A stretch of 64,000 nucleotides of DNA from Oopsacas minuta (taxonomy: Eukaryota > Porifera > Hexactinellida > Lyssacinosida > Leucopsacidae), in the NCBI GenBank assembly GCA_024704765.1, contig JAKMXF010000111.1, positions 760,619-824,618 on the forward strand, written 5' to 3'. This document shows positions 19,688 to 29,041 of the stretch, piece by piece. The notes under the pieces were generated by a model. That model was not told the DNA's origin, did not search any database, and worked only from the letters and a program-made list of their open reading frames with translations. The translations under genes were made by a program, and so were the position numbers. Within the stretch, counting starts at the first letter, position 1, and every line of letters begins with the position of its first letter.

Positions 19688-22642
19688 ATGTTTCCTAACA
19701 GTTTGGCTCTGACAAACTATCCAAAAACACTTCAACAAACTTTCGACATCAAATGCCAGCCTCCCCAAGCCATCACCATAGAAACCCTCCATGCACCACA
19801 GAAATATCAACCAATTATCAACAACAAACAAATCAAATATCAACCTCTGAGCTCAGGATTTGAAAATAAAATGTCTGCTATGAAACTGCTGGCTAGAAAC
19901 AGAATTACAAGTACCTCGAGACAAGATGATACTTCTAATGCAAGTGAGGGCTTTACCCAGATTGATTATAATCCTATACCAGACATTAGAAAAGACAAGG
20001 TTGGAACTTTGCAAAGAAATGTAGAAACTAAAGATAAGTCTGAAACCGAAATAGTACGATTGAAGAATATTCTAGAAGAACAGTTATCACAGTTAGAATC
20101 AATAATTGATCCATCAAAAGCAAAGAAGTCTCAAACTCAACGCAAGAAACCGATCCAACAAGCTGAAGAAAAAGACTTATCCTTAAAGATAAACCGAGTA
20201 ATCCTTTCCCTCTCGAGAGAAGTATCTTCTCTAGAGAGACAAATAAATAGATTATCGAATGGGAAAGAGGATAGTAATGAGTTGGGTAAAAAGCTCTTAT
20301 CCACATATCAATTTTCAATGTCATTTATACAATCATATCACAATGAGTATAATAGCAAACTAACAGAATCTTCTCAGAATAATTTCAAAGAGAAATTGTC
20401 TAAGTTAAATAAATCGTTAGCTAACTGTGTAACTCAGTTATCTGAATTTCCAAATTTCGATTTTCCAATGCCTGATCTTGGTCCCAGCACAAAACAAGCT
20501 CCTGCAGCAGTGAAACAAAAAGGTAAAGTGTCAAATCCAAAAAAGAAAATAGCTCCACCGAAGCGTTTTAAAAATATTCAAACTAAATTACCGCAAAAAA
20601 TCGATCAGAACCCATCCAATCAGAATAGACACTACATCCGTAAACCTCTCAATCAATATCCAGATCGTCCATTGGATATTCATCCCAATTTCTCTTCAGA
20701 TGAATCTCTCATCAGTTTATTAGCTAAACCCGGTCACTCTAGACTAGCTTCTCCCTCTAACAGTAGGCTACGACAGCTAGATAATACGGCCTCCAGATAT
20801 ACAGAGCGTTATCTTAACAAACACAATACAAAACATTCATTGATGACATATTTAGACTTTGGCCCAATAATCAATGGACTCGCACAAGAAACAATGGAAG
20901 AGATGATTGATGAACAAATATCTGAGCTAATCTCCTCTATTAATCTCTCTGAAGTCGTTTCAGATCTGACTCCATTACAAACTTTCCAATCTTTACCTAA
21001 CCTGATAGAAGATCTGGATTATTACTTATCAGCAATAGACAGTTATCAAAACATGGTTTCCAGTATGGAAAAGAATCTTGAATGTTTACAGATTCGAACT
21101 CAATACGAACCTAAGACAGATAATCCTGGCTCTATAATTCCACCATATGAAGATCGAGACATATATCAGCAAGAAGATACTATAATTGTAATCCCTAAAC
21201 CTGAACCAACTATCACACAGATAGAATCTTTGGAGCCAGGTTTCACAGAACAAAATCATACCATTCCTTCATCAATAAATCCCTTATATATCCAAAATCT
21301 AACAAATGACAAGTACAAGATGTTAAGACACAACAGACTCCATCAACCTTCTATCAGATTTGCTATGAAGCATAATTTGCTGGATAATTTGAAGAATGAA
21401 ATATTGAATAAAAGCATGGATACAGTGTCTGAACAAATATTCCAAACACTAGATAATTATGTAGAGAAGAACTTTTTTGATGAATTCCTGAAAACTCCTG
21501 AAACAATGAATTTAATGCAAAACATTATGAGAAGTGATGGTACTGTTCCTCCAGCTGTTGAAACTTCAACATTAGGTATTCAGACTGAGAAATTGACTAA
21601 AAACGTGCAAATACAAAGCATACTAAGTTCCCCTTCCCTCACAAACACCCCTACATCAAGTCAGATATATACTACTGACTTCTCAACAGATAAGTCTAAC
21701 ATAGAATCTACGCCTTTCAGTGAAGATTCCGACTCTCTAATTTTAAAATACAAAACTTCTATAGTGGAGAATCCTACAGACAAAACTTCTGTATTAGAAA
21801 ATCCTACAGAAAATGATTTTACTAGGAGTGTTGCCAGTTTTATAGAAGATGATACTCTATACACTAATAATTTTGAAGAATGCACCGAACAAGCAGCTGA
21901 GCTATCACAATTACAAGAGAGCGTAGAGTCATTTAGTATAGAATCTCCTTTGAAACAGTCTCTCCTTGCTTTAACCCCGATTATGGATGCTAGTTCTCTC
22001 CTACCTGTAGAGACGGAGGGAGAGGACCTGAGCTCTGATTCAGTATATAAACCAGAGCCTATTAAGGAACCTGCCGATTCCTCTATTAGTTTAGGACTAA
22101 CTGACTCTACAATCTCTCCAGTAACTATGTCTGATCAATCTGGATCAAATAATGATTCAACAGATGATAATATCACAATGAAATCTCATTTGTCTCCACT
22201 CACTTCTAAAGAACCCAGTCTGAGCGATATAGCTTTTGAATCTGTCCTCAGGAAGAGATCAGATATTGTATGTCTTGACATAGACTCTATGTTGGTCCTA
22301 AATGATGTCCGTGATCCTTCCACATATTCTCCTACACCTGATTCAGATGATGATCAACAAAGCAATGGAAAACATACTCATGACATAGAAGACACCGCTC
22401 AGAAACACACCCATACCATTCAAGAATATAGCACTACTTTCACACAATCTAACTCTACACTGTACTCACTATCAGAGGTTCGTATTGATAAAACAGCTGA
22501 TATCCTAACTCTCCCTCAGACTCCTATCTTCCAGGATTCTCTTGACAACACTAATGCTAATACTCACTCTTCTCCTGATACAGAGTCTAATACAGCTACT
22601 ATACCTATTGAGGAAGATATATCTGTATCTCTTTCCACCTGA
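19688..22642 (+). CDS. KIAA0753: Moonraker / KIAA0753-like centriolar-satellite protein
   Basis: 984 residues, one exon. Three separated blocks follow the order of vertebrate moonraker (MNR/OFIP, which with OFD1 and FOR20 acts in centriole and cilium assembly): an N-terminal SLALTNYPKTLQQTFD block ending in an ITIETLH strand; a coiled coil (about 118-270) with VRLKNILEEQLSQLESIIDP, SREVSSLERQINRLSNGKE and an STYQFSMSFIQSYHNEY helix; then AQETMEEMIDEQISELISS and LIEDLDYYLSAIDSYQNMV; and finally IRFAMKHNLLDNLKNEILNK with FFDEFLKTPE, equivalent to the FTSEFLEAA terminus of the human protein. Beyond that the protein continues for about 380 disordered, acidic Ser/Thr-rich residues. Assignment rests on block order from memory of the family, not on an alignment. 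Confidence 0.62.
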   Translation: MFPNSLALTNYPKTLQQTFDIKCQPPQAITIETLHAPQKYQPIINNKQIKYQPLSSGFENKMSAMKLLARNRITSTSRQDDTSNASEGFTQIDYNPIPDIRKDKVGTLQRNVETKDKSETEIVRLKNILEEQLSQLESIIDPSKAKKSQTQRKKPIQQAEEKDLSLKINRVILSLSREVSSLERQINRLSNGKEDSNELGKKLLSTYQFSMSFIQSYHNEYNSKLTESSQNNFKEKLSKLNKSLANCVTQLSEFPNFDFPMPDLGPSTKQAPAAVKQKGKVSNPKKKIAPPKRFKNIQTKLPQKIDQNPSNQNRHYIRKPLNQYPDRPLDIHPNFSSDESLISLLAKPGHSRLASPSNSRLRQLDNTASRYTERYLNKHNTKHSLMTYLDFGPIINGLAQETMEEMIDEQISELISSINLSEVVSDLTPLQTFQSLPNLIEDLDYYLSAIDSYQNMVSSMEKNLECLQIRTQYEPKTDNPGSIIPPYEDRDIYQQEDTIIVIPKPEPTITQIESLEPGFTEQNHTIPSSINPLYIQNLTNDKYKMLRHNRLHQPSIRFAMKHNLLDNLKNEILNKSMDTVSEQIFQTLDNYVEKNFFDEFLKTPETMNLMQNIMRSDGTVPPAVETSTLGIQTEKLTKNVQIQSILSSPSLTNTPTSSQIYTTDFSTDKSNIESTPFSEDSDSLILKYKTSIVENPTDKTSVLENPTENDFTRSVASFIEDDTLYTNNFEECTEQAAELSQLQESVESFSIESPLKQSLLALTPIMDASSLLPVETEGEDLSSDSVYKPEPIKEPADSSISLGLTDSTISPVTMSDQSGSNNDSTDDNITMKSHLSPLTSKEPSLSDIAFESVLRKRSDIVCLDIDSMLVLNDVRDPSTYSPTPDSDDDQQSNGKHTHDIEDTAQKHTHTIQEYSTTFTQSNSTLYSLSEVRIDKTADILTLPQTPIFQDSLDNTNANTHSSPDTESNTATIPIEEDISVSLST

Positions 22643-22758
22643 ACTAATAGCTCACTAATACTATTACATATTTATTTACTCTAGAATCATTATTCGTATT
22701 ATCGATACACTTACAGACAATTCGTTGTATAATGAATTTGTATTACATGTATTCATAG

Positions 22759-24792
22759 ATGAGCTCAAGCCCATTCAGCCTCTCAATAACAAACAGTACA
22801 TACAGTAAGTGTAGGAGTCCAGATCTGTGTGGATCATGTCCTCATTGTCAGGCAAGACACTGGCTCTCTCTAACCAGGGATTGGCTCACTTCCTCTCAAC
22901 GCAGAGCTCAGTTGGATTTCTCTTGCTGGCTGGCAGTTAAACTCCCTCAATCAGTGCTAGACCGTCTCCTCAATATACTACCGCAACCCTCTCCTAAAGA
23001 AGGTCTAGCTGCTCTCTTTACATTCACTCGTACTCCTCCAGTACAAAAGCCCCGATCCAAGTGGTCTAGAGCTAACAAACAACAACAACAAGAGCTACGT
23101 CCTATAGAGGAGTTAATAAGAGGCTGGTTAGAGGAAGCAGCAGCTCCAGTCCTGTTATATTACTCACTGTGTATTCTAAGAGAATTAGGGGCTGAACAAG
23201 TGCTAGCATTCGTACGTACAGCTAGAGACTCAGGCTTAGGTCTACTGAACAATAAACCTCATGTAAAGAGGTTATACACCCCTCAGCTTTTGCCTGTAGA
23301 TAATACAGCTTGCAGGCCTAGATACCACAGTCAACCAGCTGATAAGCACTACTCTCATTTGACAGAACAAATAACTGATGCAGAAATACATCATCATACT
23401 CATGAAGGTACATTTAACTTATTTCGGAGCTCTGAGCTCATGCTAGAGGAAGACCCTCTGCCCCCTCTGGACCCTCTCCTCTCGCACCTCTCATCTTGTG
23501 ACTTGATTAGACATCTCCCTGTACACATATCTAAGTTCATTCTCCATCTACTACCTCCATATGCTCTAGTCTGCTGTATGCTAGTGTCTAGACACTGGAA
23601 TCAGCTGGCTAGAGAGGTGAATTTAGAGAAACAGCTGAGAAACAGAATAGAGCACAGTATTAAAGCACATCAAGGTATTTCCGCTAAAGTATGTAACCCC
23701 AGGTATGCCTCTTTGGTATCTGTAGAGGAACTAGACGAGACAATCGGTAAGAGTCCTTTCTTACTCATGCGTAGACTGAAAAGAAGTAGATTCGGTCGCT
23801 CAGAGTGTTTGCAGGGAGGGAGTACTAGGGTAGAAGAACGTAACATATTCTGCGGATCTTACAGCCTAACCAGCTTCGTATTACCTCTTGGCATGCTAGG
23901 CTCAATATGTAGCTACGATAATAATATAGTAGCTGTAGGTGGTAATGAAGGGAAAGTACATCTGTTGGATAACAGAGGAAAATTACTATATACTTTCACA
24001 GCTCATGCAGCTGTAGTTAAGTCTATCCTATTAGCTACAGTACCATCAGGCTCTCATATAGACCATGTGCTAGTTACTGGTAGTTTCGATCTCACCATCA
24101 GACTCTGGTCTCTAAGAACTAGAAGGTATATGCGTATATTCATCGGTCATATGAAGAGCGTTATCTGTTTGGATTTGAAGGAAGGACAACTGCTTAGTGG
24201 GTCTTGTGATAAGTCTGCTCGTCTCTGGGATGTGTACACTGGAAACTGTATTCACATATTCCATCACTCCTCCATCGTAACTAGTGTACGAGTATCACAT
24301 GAGAAGTATGTGACAGGTTGTGAAGACGGTGTTGTATTCACGTGGGACCACAGGACCTGTAGGATATTACGTCGCCTGGAGGAACACACTGACGTCATCA
24401 CGTGTCTATCACTAGATTCGATGTTTCTGATGAGTTCAGGTAGAGATGGTGAGGTTAAGCAATGGTTAGCTAGTAGTCCGTCTTGTCGCAGTGTGCGTAG
24501 TTATTCACACCCGGTCCCTGTTACCTGTCATCACTTCATGTATCTGCGACTAATCACAACTGCCACTGACGGGAAGATTCGTGTGTGGAACATGATAGAT
24601 GGGAGCTGTCTTAAAATAATAATTGGGAGTGCGAATCTGGAGCCGATTCATTCATTATCCATTCTAAACAATAAAATGCTAGTCTGCAGCAAGCATACAG
24701 TCTCTTCGTTCCAGTTCGAAGAAGAGAAGTGGGATTATCAGACGGAATTCGCGGGACAGGGTTACTTAATCAAACAGAAGTTAACCAAATAA
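22759..24792 (+). CDS. FBXW10: FBXW10-type F-box / WD40 protein
   Basis: 677 residues, single exon. F-box proteins of this type are presumed substrate receptors of SCF ubiquitin ligases. N-terminal Cys cluster (CRSPDLCGSCPHCQARHWLS) resembles the CRKCETC start of FBXW10. The F-box is at about residues 250-295 (LPVHISKFILHLLPPYALVC, then VSRHWNQLA). The EERNIFCGSYSL linker matches FBXW10's EERNVFCGTYNV. At least six WD repeats follow (VTGSFDLTIRLWSLRTRRYM, LLSGSCDKSARLWDVYTGNC, VFTWDHRTCRIL, GEVKQWLA, TTATDGKIRVWNMIDGSCLK). Length agrees with the conserved part of the family (vertebrate proteins have longer C-termini). IFT43 begins 147 bp downstream on the same strand. Confidence 0.85.
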   Translation: MSSSPFSLSITNSTYSKCRSPDLCGSCPHCQARHWLSLTRDWLTSSQRRAQLDFSCWLAVKLPQSVLDRLLNILPQPSPKEGLAALFTFTRTPPVQKPRSKWSRANKQQQQELRPIEELIRGWLEEAAAPVLLYYSLCILRELGAEQVLAFVRTARDSGLGLLNNKPHVKRLYTPQLLPVDNTACRPRYHSQPADKHYSHLTEQITDAEIHHHTHEGTFNLFRSSELMLEEDPLPPLDPLLSHLSSCDLIRHLPVHISKFILHLLPPYALVCCMLVSRHWNQLAREVNLEKQLRNRIEHSIKAHQGISAKVCNPRYASLVSVEELDETIGKSPFLLMRRLKRSRFGRSECLQGGSTRVEERNIFCGSYSLTSFVLPLGMLGSICSYDNNIVAVGGNEGKVHLLDNRGKLLYTFTAHAAVVKSILLATVPSGSHIDHVLVTGSFDLTIRLWSLRTRRYMRIFIGHMKSVICLDLKEGQLLSGSCDKSARLWDVYTGNCIHIFHHSSIVTSVRVSHEKYVTGCEDGVVFTWDHRTCRILRRLEEHTDVITCLSLDSMFLMSSGRDGEVKQWLASSPSCRSVRSYSHPVPVTCHHFMYLRLITTATDGKIRVWNMIDGSCLKIIIGSANLEPIHSLSILNNKMLVCSKHTVSSFQFEEEKWDYQTEFAGQGYLIKQKLTK

Positions 24793-24938
24793 CTTCTCTC
24801 TCTCCTCTCTTACACAATCTCAGCGCTGTTTATATATTAATACGTTTGTGTAATCTTAATACTCATCACTTATGAAAAACTGTACATTTATCGTATTCTT
24901 ATAATTAGTAATCTTAAATACGTAATAATTGAGTTAGA

Positions 24939-25472
24939 ATGGGAGATGAACTTGAGAGTGTAGGAGAGGTTATGGGAGAAGAATCTCAACAGGGTACCGG
25001 GTCAAAGGGAAAAGCTACAGCTGTGTGGGGATTTGAGGATGGGAAGGAAGGGAGGAAAGGGAGCAAAGGGTTCCTCTCTCGTATGAGAGGAGACAAACAA
25101 GACTCATCGAATGAATCTAAAGCTAGACGTATAGACAATGATCTGGATAATATACCAGTCATTCCGGACCTAGAGGAGGTTAGAGATGAAGACTTCACTT
25201 CTCAAGTAGCAGAAGCACCAAATGTATCTGTGATACGAGTAACAGCCTTCAAACAGCTGGAACAAGAGCTACTACAACACTCTGCACTACATCTATTAGA
25301 TGGAGAGATTGATCTTAAAGTATTGACATCTGTACTAGCACCTGAGACTGAAATAAGAGAGGCTGATTGTGAGTGGAGATGGGACGGATTGTTTGCTGAA
25401 GTATCCTCAGAAATATCTTCTGAGAAGATAGCACAGATAGGTACTACTATTAGAAGAGATTCTGCCAATTAA
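24939..25472 (+). CDS. IFT43: IFT43, IFT-A complex subunit
   Basis: 177 residues, single exon. IFT43 is a small IFT-A component bound to IFT121/IFT139. The first 70 residues are disordered and Gly/Lys-rich. The conserved C-terminal region is clear: IPVIPDLEEVRDEDFTSQVA, VSVIRVTAFKQLEQELLQHS, then LDGEIDLKVLTSVLAPETEI and EWRWDGLFAEVSSE. These align block for block with the human IPIIPDLEEVQEEDF ... LDGEIDLKLLTKVLAPE ... WDHLFTEVSSE. Length is close to the human 208. Another IFT-A subunit, IFT144, lies 15 kb away on the opposite strand. Confidence 0.95.
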   Translation: MGDELESVGEVMGEESQQGTGSKGKATAVWGFEDGKEGRKGSKGFLSRMRGDKQDSSNESKARRIDNDLDNIPVIPDLEEVRDEDFTSQVAEAPNVSVIRVTAFKQLEQELLQHSALHLLDGEIDLKVLTSVLAPETEIREADCEWRWDGLFAEVSSEISSEKIAQIGTTIRRDSAN

Positions 25473-25611
25473 TCCAATGTCATTCGTTCTGTGTATTTCA
25501 CATCATATTGCTTACTATTATTATAAACTTATTTTAATTCTATTAAAACAAGTAATTAATTCGATTTCTTTGCACTACAAATGATCATAAATATATAATA
25601 ATATTTTGTGT

Positions 25612-27361
25612 TCAAGCGAGTGTCTGAATTGTAGGGGTAATATCCTCTGAAGTGGGTGTAGGTTCAAATGCCCTTTGGGGAGGAGCGAACTGAATTCCTC
25701 CCACACTGAAGGGTCTACTCAGATCTAGAACCTGTATACCCTGTCCTCCGATAATCTCTCTATACGCTCCGTTCTGTAGCATGCGGAGTAGAATCTGTCC
25801 AGCTAGAGTAATCTCATCTTTAGCTTCATCGCCAAGTGAGTATTGAGCCGCGGGACATTGTTTCTCACAGGGATCTTCCACTCCGTAGTAACCCAATAAG
25901 AAACACCCAGCACTTATAAACTGTAGCACGTAACGAAACGCAGCACCAATTTCTCTGAAAAATATAAGATAAATTATAAGAATATGTATACTATTAGTTT
26001 GGATGTACCTTGGTTCATTGCATTTATCTAGCACAGCCTTTTGAGCTACCAGATCCATTAACCAAGGATTAAATGCCTTCCACCCTGGAAACCTCTTCTT
26101 CATATCTTTCAATACTCTCACTAAACAGGGTATAGTATCACTCATACAGGTAGATTCAAACCATTTAGCGTGTCTAACCATTCTAAGAGAGAACTCAAAT
26201 GTAGATAGATCTACTCTATCCTCTGTGTTATCTTCTTGCTTAATCAGACTAGATTCTGTAGTAACGAATATCTTAGCAGAGGCACCTATATAACAACCAC
26301 TTATTTTCGTTCCTTAGATAACCATCATTAACTAACCTTTGCTAGAAATGACTAGTAATGAACTTGAAGTTAGCTTATTGGTAGTACAGCTGTATTCAGG
26401 TTCAGAAGGATAATTATTCAGTTTCTGCATACAAACTGATAACTCATTTTCATCCACTTCTTTCTGATCTGATTTTAACTGTTCTATTTTAGCTTCTAAT
26501 TCTTGTTTGTGTTTCTCCAGCTCCTCTATAGCTACAGCTCTAGTTTGTTCAATCAGTCTCTCATTCAATTTATCTAATCTAGCTTCTGTGGGAAGTTCTT
26601 TTAGCAGAATTACAATATCAGCTGTAGTAGCTCCTTAAGATTACGTCACTTATTAAATCAATATATTTATAGTTTGTATTGTGTGTACCTTTGGTATAAG
26701 TTTGTTTTTTAAAAGATCCAACTAGAATAGCCTCATCTAACTTGATCTCTTTATCAGCCTCCTCATCACTGGATGCTATCCTCTTGCTAGCAGCTAGTAT
26801 CATATCTACCAATTCGACAACAACTTTAATTTCAGTCTCACTAGGTAGTAGCTCTTCTCCTCGAAGCGTGAGAGCTTCATTAAGCGCACTGTCATCAATT
26901 TCTGGATTTACTCTTGGAAATGCTTCGGTAGCTTCCAGCCAATCAAAGCAAGGACGGAATATCGCATTTTCTAAGTGCTTCAGCCAATGCTGTGTTGAAG
27001 GTACTTGTTCTTGTGGGAAGGAAGCATCAGTAGGGGATATAGGAGGATCACTATATGGCATATATGGTGTGGTGTGGGGTGGCATCATATAGGGTCTTGG
27101 GCTCCATATTCTTTTAGGTGGATACATATGATACCCCATTCTAAAGGGAGCATGGTGTAGCGGACCACCAGGGCAACCTCTCCTAAAATGGGGACCACGC
27201 CTGTAAGGAAAGTAACGAGGACGAGGCTTGGATTCTGAGTTATCAGTAGGAGTTGTTTTATCAGGATTTTCTTCAACCAGTGTAGTCTCAGTTTCTGCAT
27301 TATCATCACCTGCTGTAGTGTCTTGTGTCGTAGGGACAGATTCTTCCATTTCTTCTGACAT
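25612..27361 (-). CDS. ILF2: ILF2 / NF45, DZF-domain RNA-binding partner
   Basis: Four exons: 26689-27361, 26337-26633, 26285 down to 26009, and 25612-25954. NF45 is a catalytically inactive nucleotidyltransferase-fold protein that dimerises with NF90/ILF3 in double-stranded-RNA metabolism. An acidic N-terminus and a proline/arginine-rich segment (YFPYRRGPHFRRGCPGGP) come first, then the DZF domain: EAFPRVNPEIDDSALNEAL, LVGSFKKQTYTKGATTADIV, VRHAKWFESTCMS, FPGWKAFNPWLMDLV, VLQFISAGCFLLGYYGVEDP and LAGQILLRMLQNGAYREIIG. Every block follows the human ILF2 order. All three junctions keep frame. The RG-rich start and additional Pro/Tyr-rich stretch make the N-terminus longer than in vertebrates. 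Confidence 0.92.
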
Positions 27362-27523
27362 ATTTAATCTTATTAACGTTGAAAATAACCATGAAACAAT
27401 CTGGTGTGACTATAGAAGGAAATGTGTGTATTTGTAATTGAAATAAATATTATAGATTTAACCGGAGTACATACAGAATTACTTATAATAACATAAGTGA
27501 TAAGTGTAGATAAGTTTTAAGCT

Positions 27524-28787
27524 TCAATCGAGTATTTTAAAGAAGTACTCTAGTTCAATAGTAGCGTCTTCAGTTAGATCAGTACAATGTAATGCATTCT
27601 TAAGCTTATCGGTACCAAATCTAGCCCTGAGGGTGTAAGGGCGGACATGTCGTCCTATCTCTGGGTCAGCTGGTCCTACTAACTCTCTGAATTCTTGTTG
27701 TGATGCCAAAACCTCTAGCGCTAGACAGGGTCCTGAACACAGCTGGTCTACCATCCCGGAGTATTCAGATACCACACCACGATAAACCTACCGACACACA
27801 TTAAAATATGTACATACTACAGTCAACTTCCTTTATATCGAAGCTCAAGGAACCGCGATAAATATAACCGATGGAATTTATGTTACTTTGATAGTTTGTG
27901 ACCATATTTGTACAATTTCAGTCTTAGGTATTTGACATATCCGTGTTCGATATAACGAGAGTTGACTGGATCTTTATCTGAATCACATAACTCACCTCAA
28001 AAAATTCCTCAGCATTCCTTCTATCCACAAAGAATAGTTTAACAGCTCTAACTTTAAACCCAGCATCTGCTATTCCCTGTAGAATAGGACCAGCTAATCC
28101 TTCTGTTACAGCATGAGGCTTAACAATAGCTAATACAGCTCCATCACCTAGCTTAGCTGTAGACTTAAGTGCTAGCTTCCCCTGTCCGTTATCTCCACTA
28201 AAGAGCACATCAATATCTCTCATTGCTTTATCCTGATCTGACAAGTAAACTGGACCAGGGAGTCCACCACATACCTCAGAGAGTTTCTCTACAGCTTGAG
28301 AAACATTAACACTAACTACTAGCAAGTTTCCTATTTTGTTTGTTTTAAATAGTGTAGAAGCTTCTGGTATATGCTTACAGATCAGATCAGCTGATTTATC
28401 ATCAATACTAAGTGTCCTAGCTTTACACAATGATAATTTCTTCTTAGCTAGAATAGCGAATATAACTGGGATATTATCCAACACATCTCCTCCTACTAAC
28501 AAGCATGAGAACTGAATTCCCCCCAGTTTCTTAAGAGTAAACTCATCTCCATAGTCTATTATCTTTAGCTGACGTGACAATATGTGTACAATAGCGCCGA
28601 TGTATAGTTGTCCCAGAGATAGAGACTCCATTTTAGTACGTCTTAGGAAAGTACGGCGAGATTTTAAATCAAACATCTCACAGACTTGATCTGATGGATA
28701 GAATAATAGCTGATAGCTACGAGTCAGTGAGGCCTGCTCGTCATACCATTCTGCCAAAAAGGCATAGCGAATATTCTCAGTTCCCAT
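27524..28787 (-). CDS. NME7: NME7, DM10 plus two NDK-like domains
   Basis: Ciliary/gamma-tubulin-associated nucleoside diphosphate kinase homolog, also a doublet-microtubule inner protein. Exon 1 27996-28787 (MGTENIRYAFLAEWYDEQ), exon 2 27524-27787; GAG|GTGAGT to GGTAG gives FFEVYRGVVSEYSGM. The N-terminal DM10 domain is well kept (LLFYPSDQVCEMFDLKSRRT, FSRQL-type LSRQLKIIDYGDEFTL). The second NDK domain is intact: LAIVKPHAVTEGLAGPIL, GPADPEIGRHVRP and NALHCTDLTED with the catalytic histidine. The first NDK domain is degenerate: the expected IKPDA strand is replaced by LLVGGDVLDN and no NxxH motif is visible. About 350 residues against 376 in human. The 208-bp intron contains a MITE. Confidence 0.93.
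27818..27970. mobile_element. Pogo-like MITE, family A copy in NME7 intron
   Basis: Left end TACAGTCAACTTCCTTTATA and reversed right end TCCAGTCAACTCTCGTTATA, both continuing to TCGAA, form an imperfect terminal inverted repeat. Interior GACCATATTTGTACAA and CGCGATAA blocks are shared with the copies at 11254 and 36861. It occupies three quarters of the intron. Confidence 0.78.
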
Positions 28788-29041
28788 GCTATATAACTGA
28801 CAATTTATCAAATGAAATATTATTAGATAATTATCATAATATACAAATATTGTAATAAACACTAATAAACAATGATAACTTCCCTCATAATAATTATCAG
28901 CATCTGAAAATCTAAGAGAAGCAGTGTATGTATACATAAGAGGTTGTATTAGTTTGCAGATTAATACTACGTAATATTGTTACTAGTTTAAATCAGTATC
29001 AGCTGTTTGAGGAATATAATACTGCTACTCAATACAGCTTA

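Noticed and set aside
26742-27092. 116-codon plus-strand frame opposite ILF2 exon 1
   Set aside because: Antisense shadow; Ser-rich reading of the complementary DNA.
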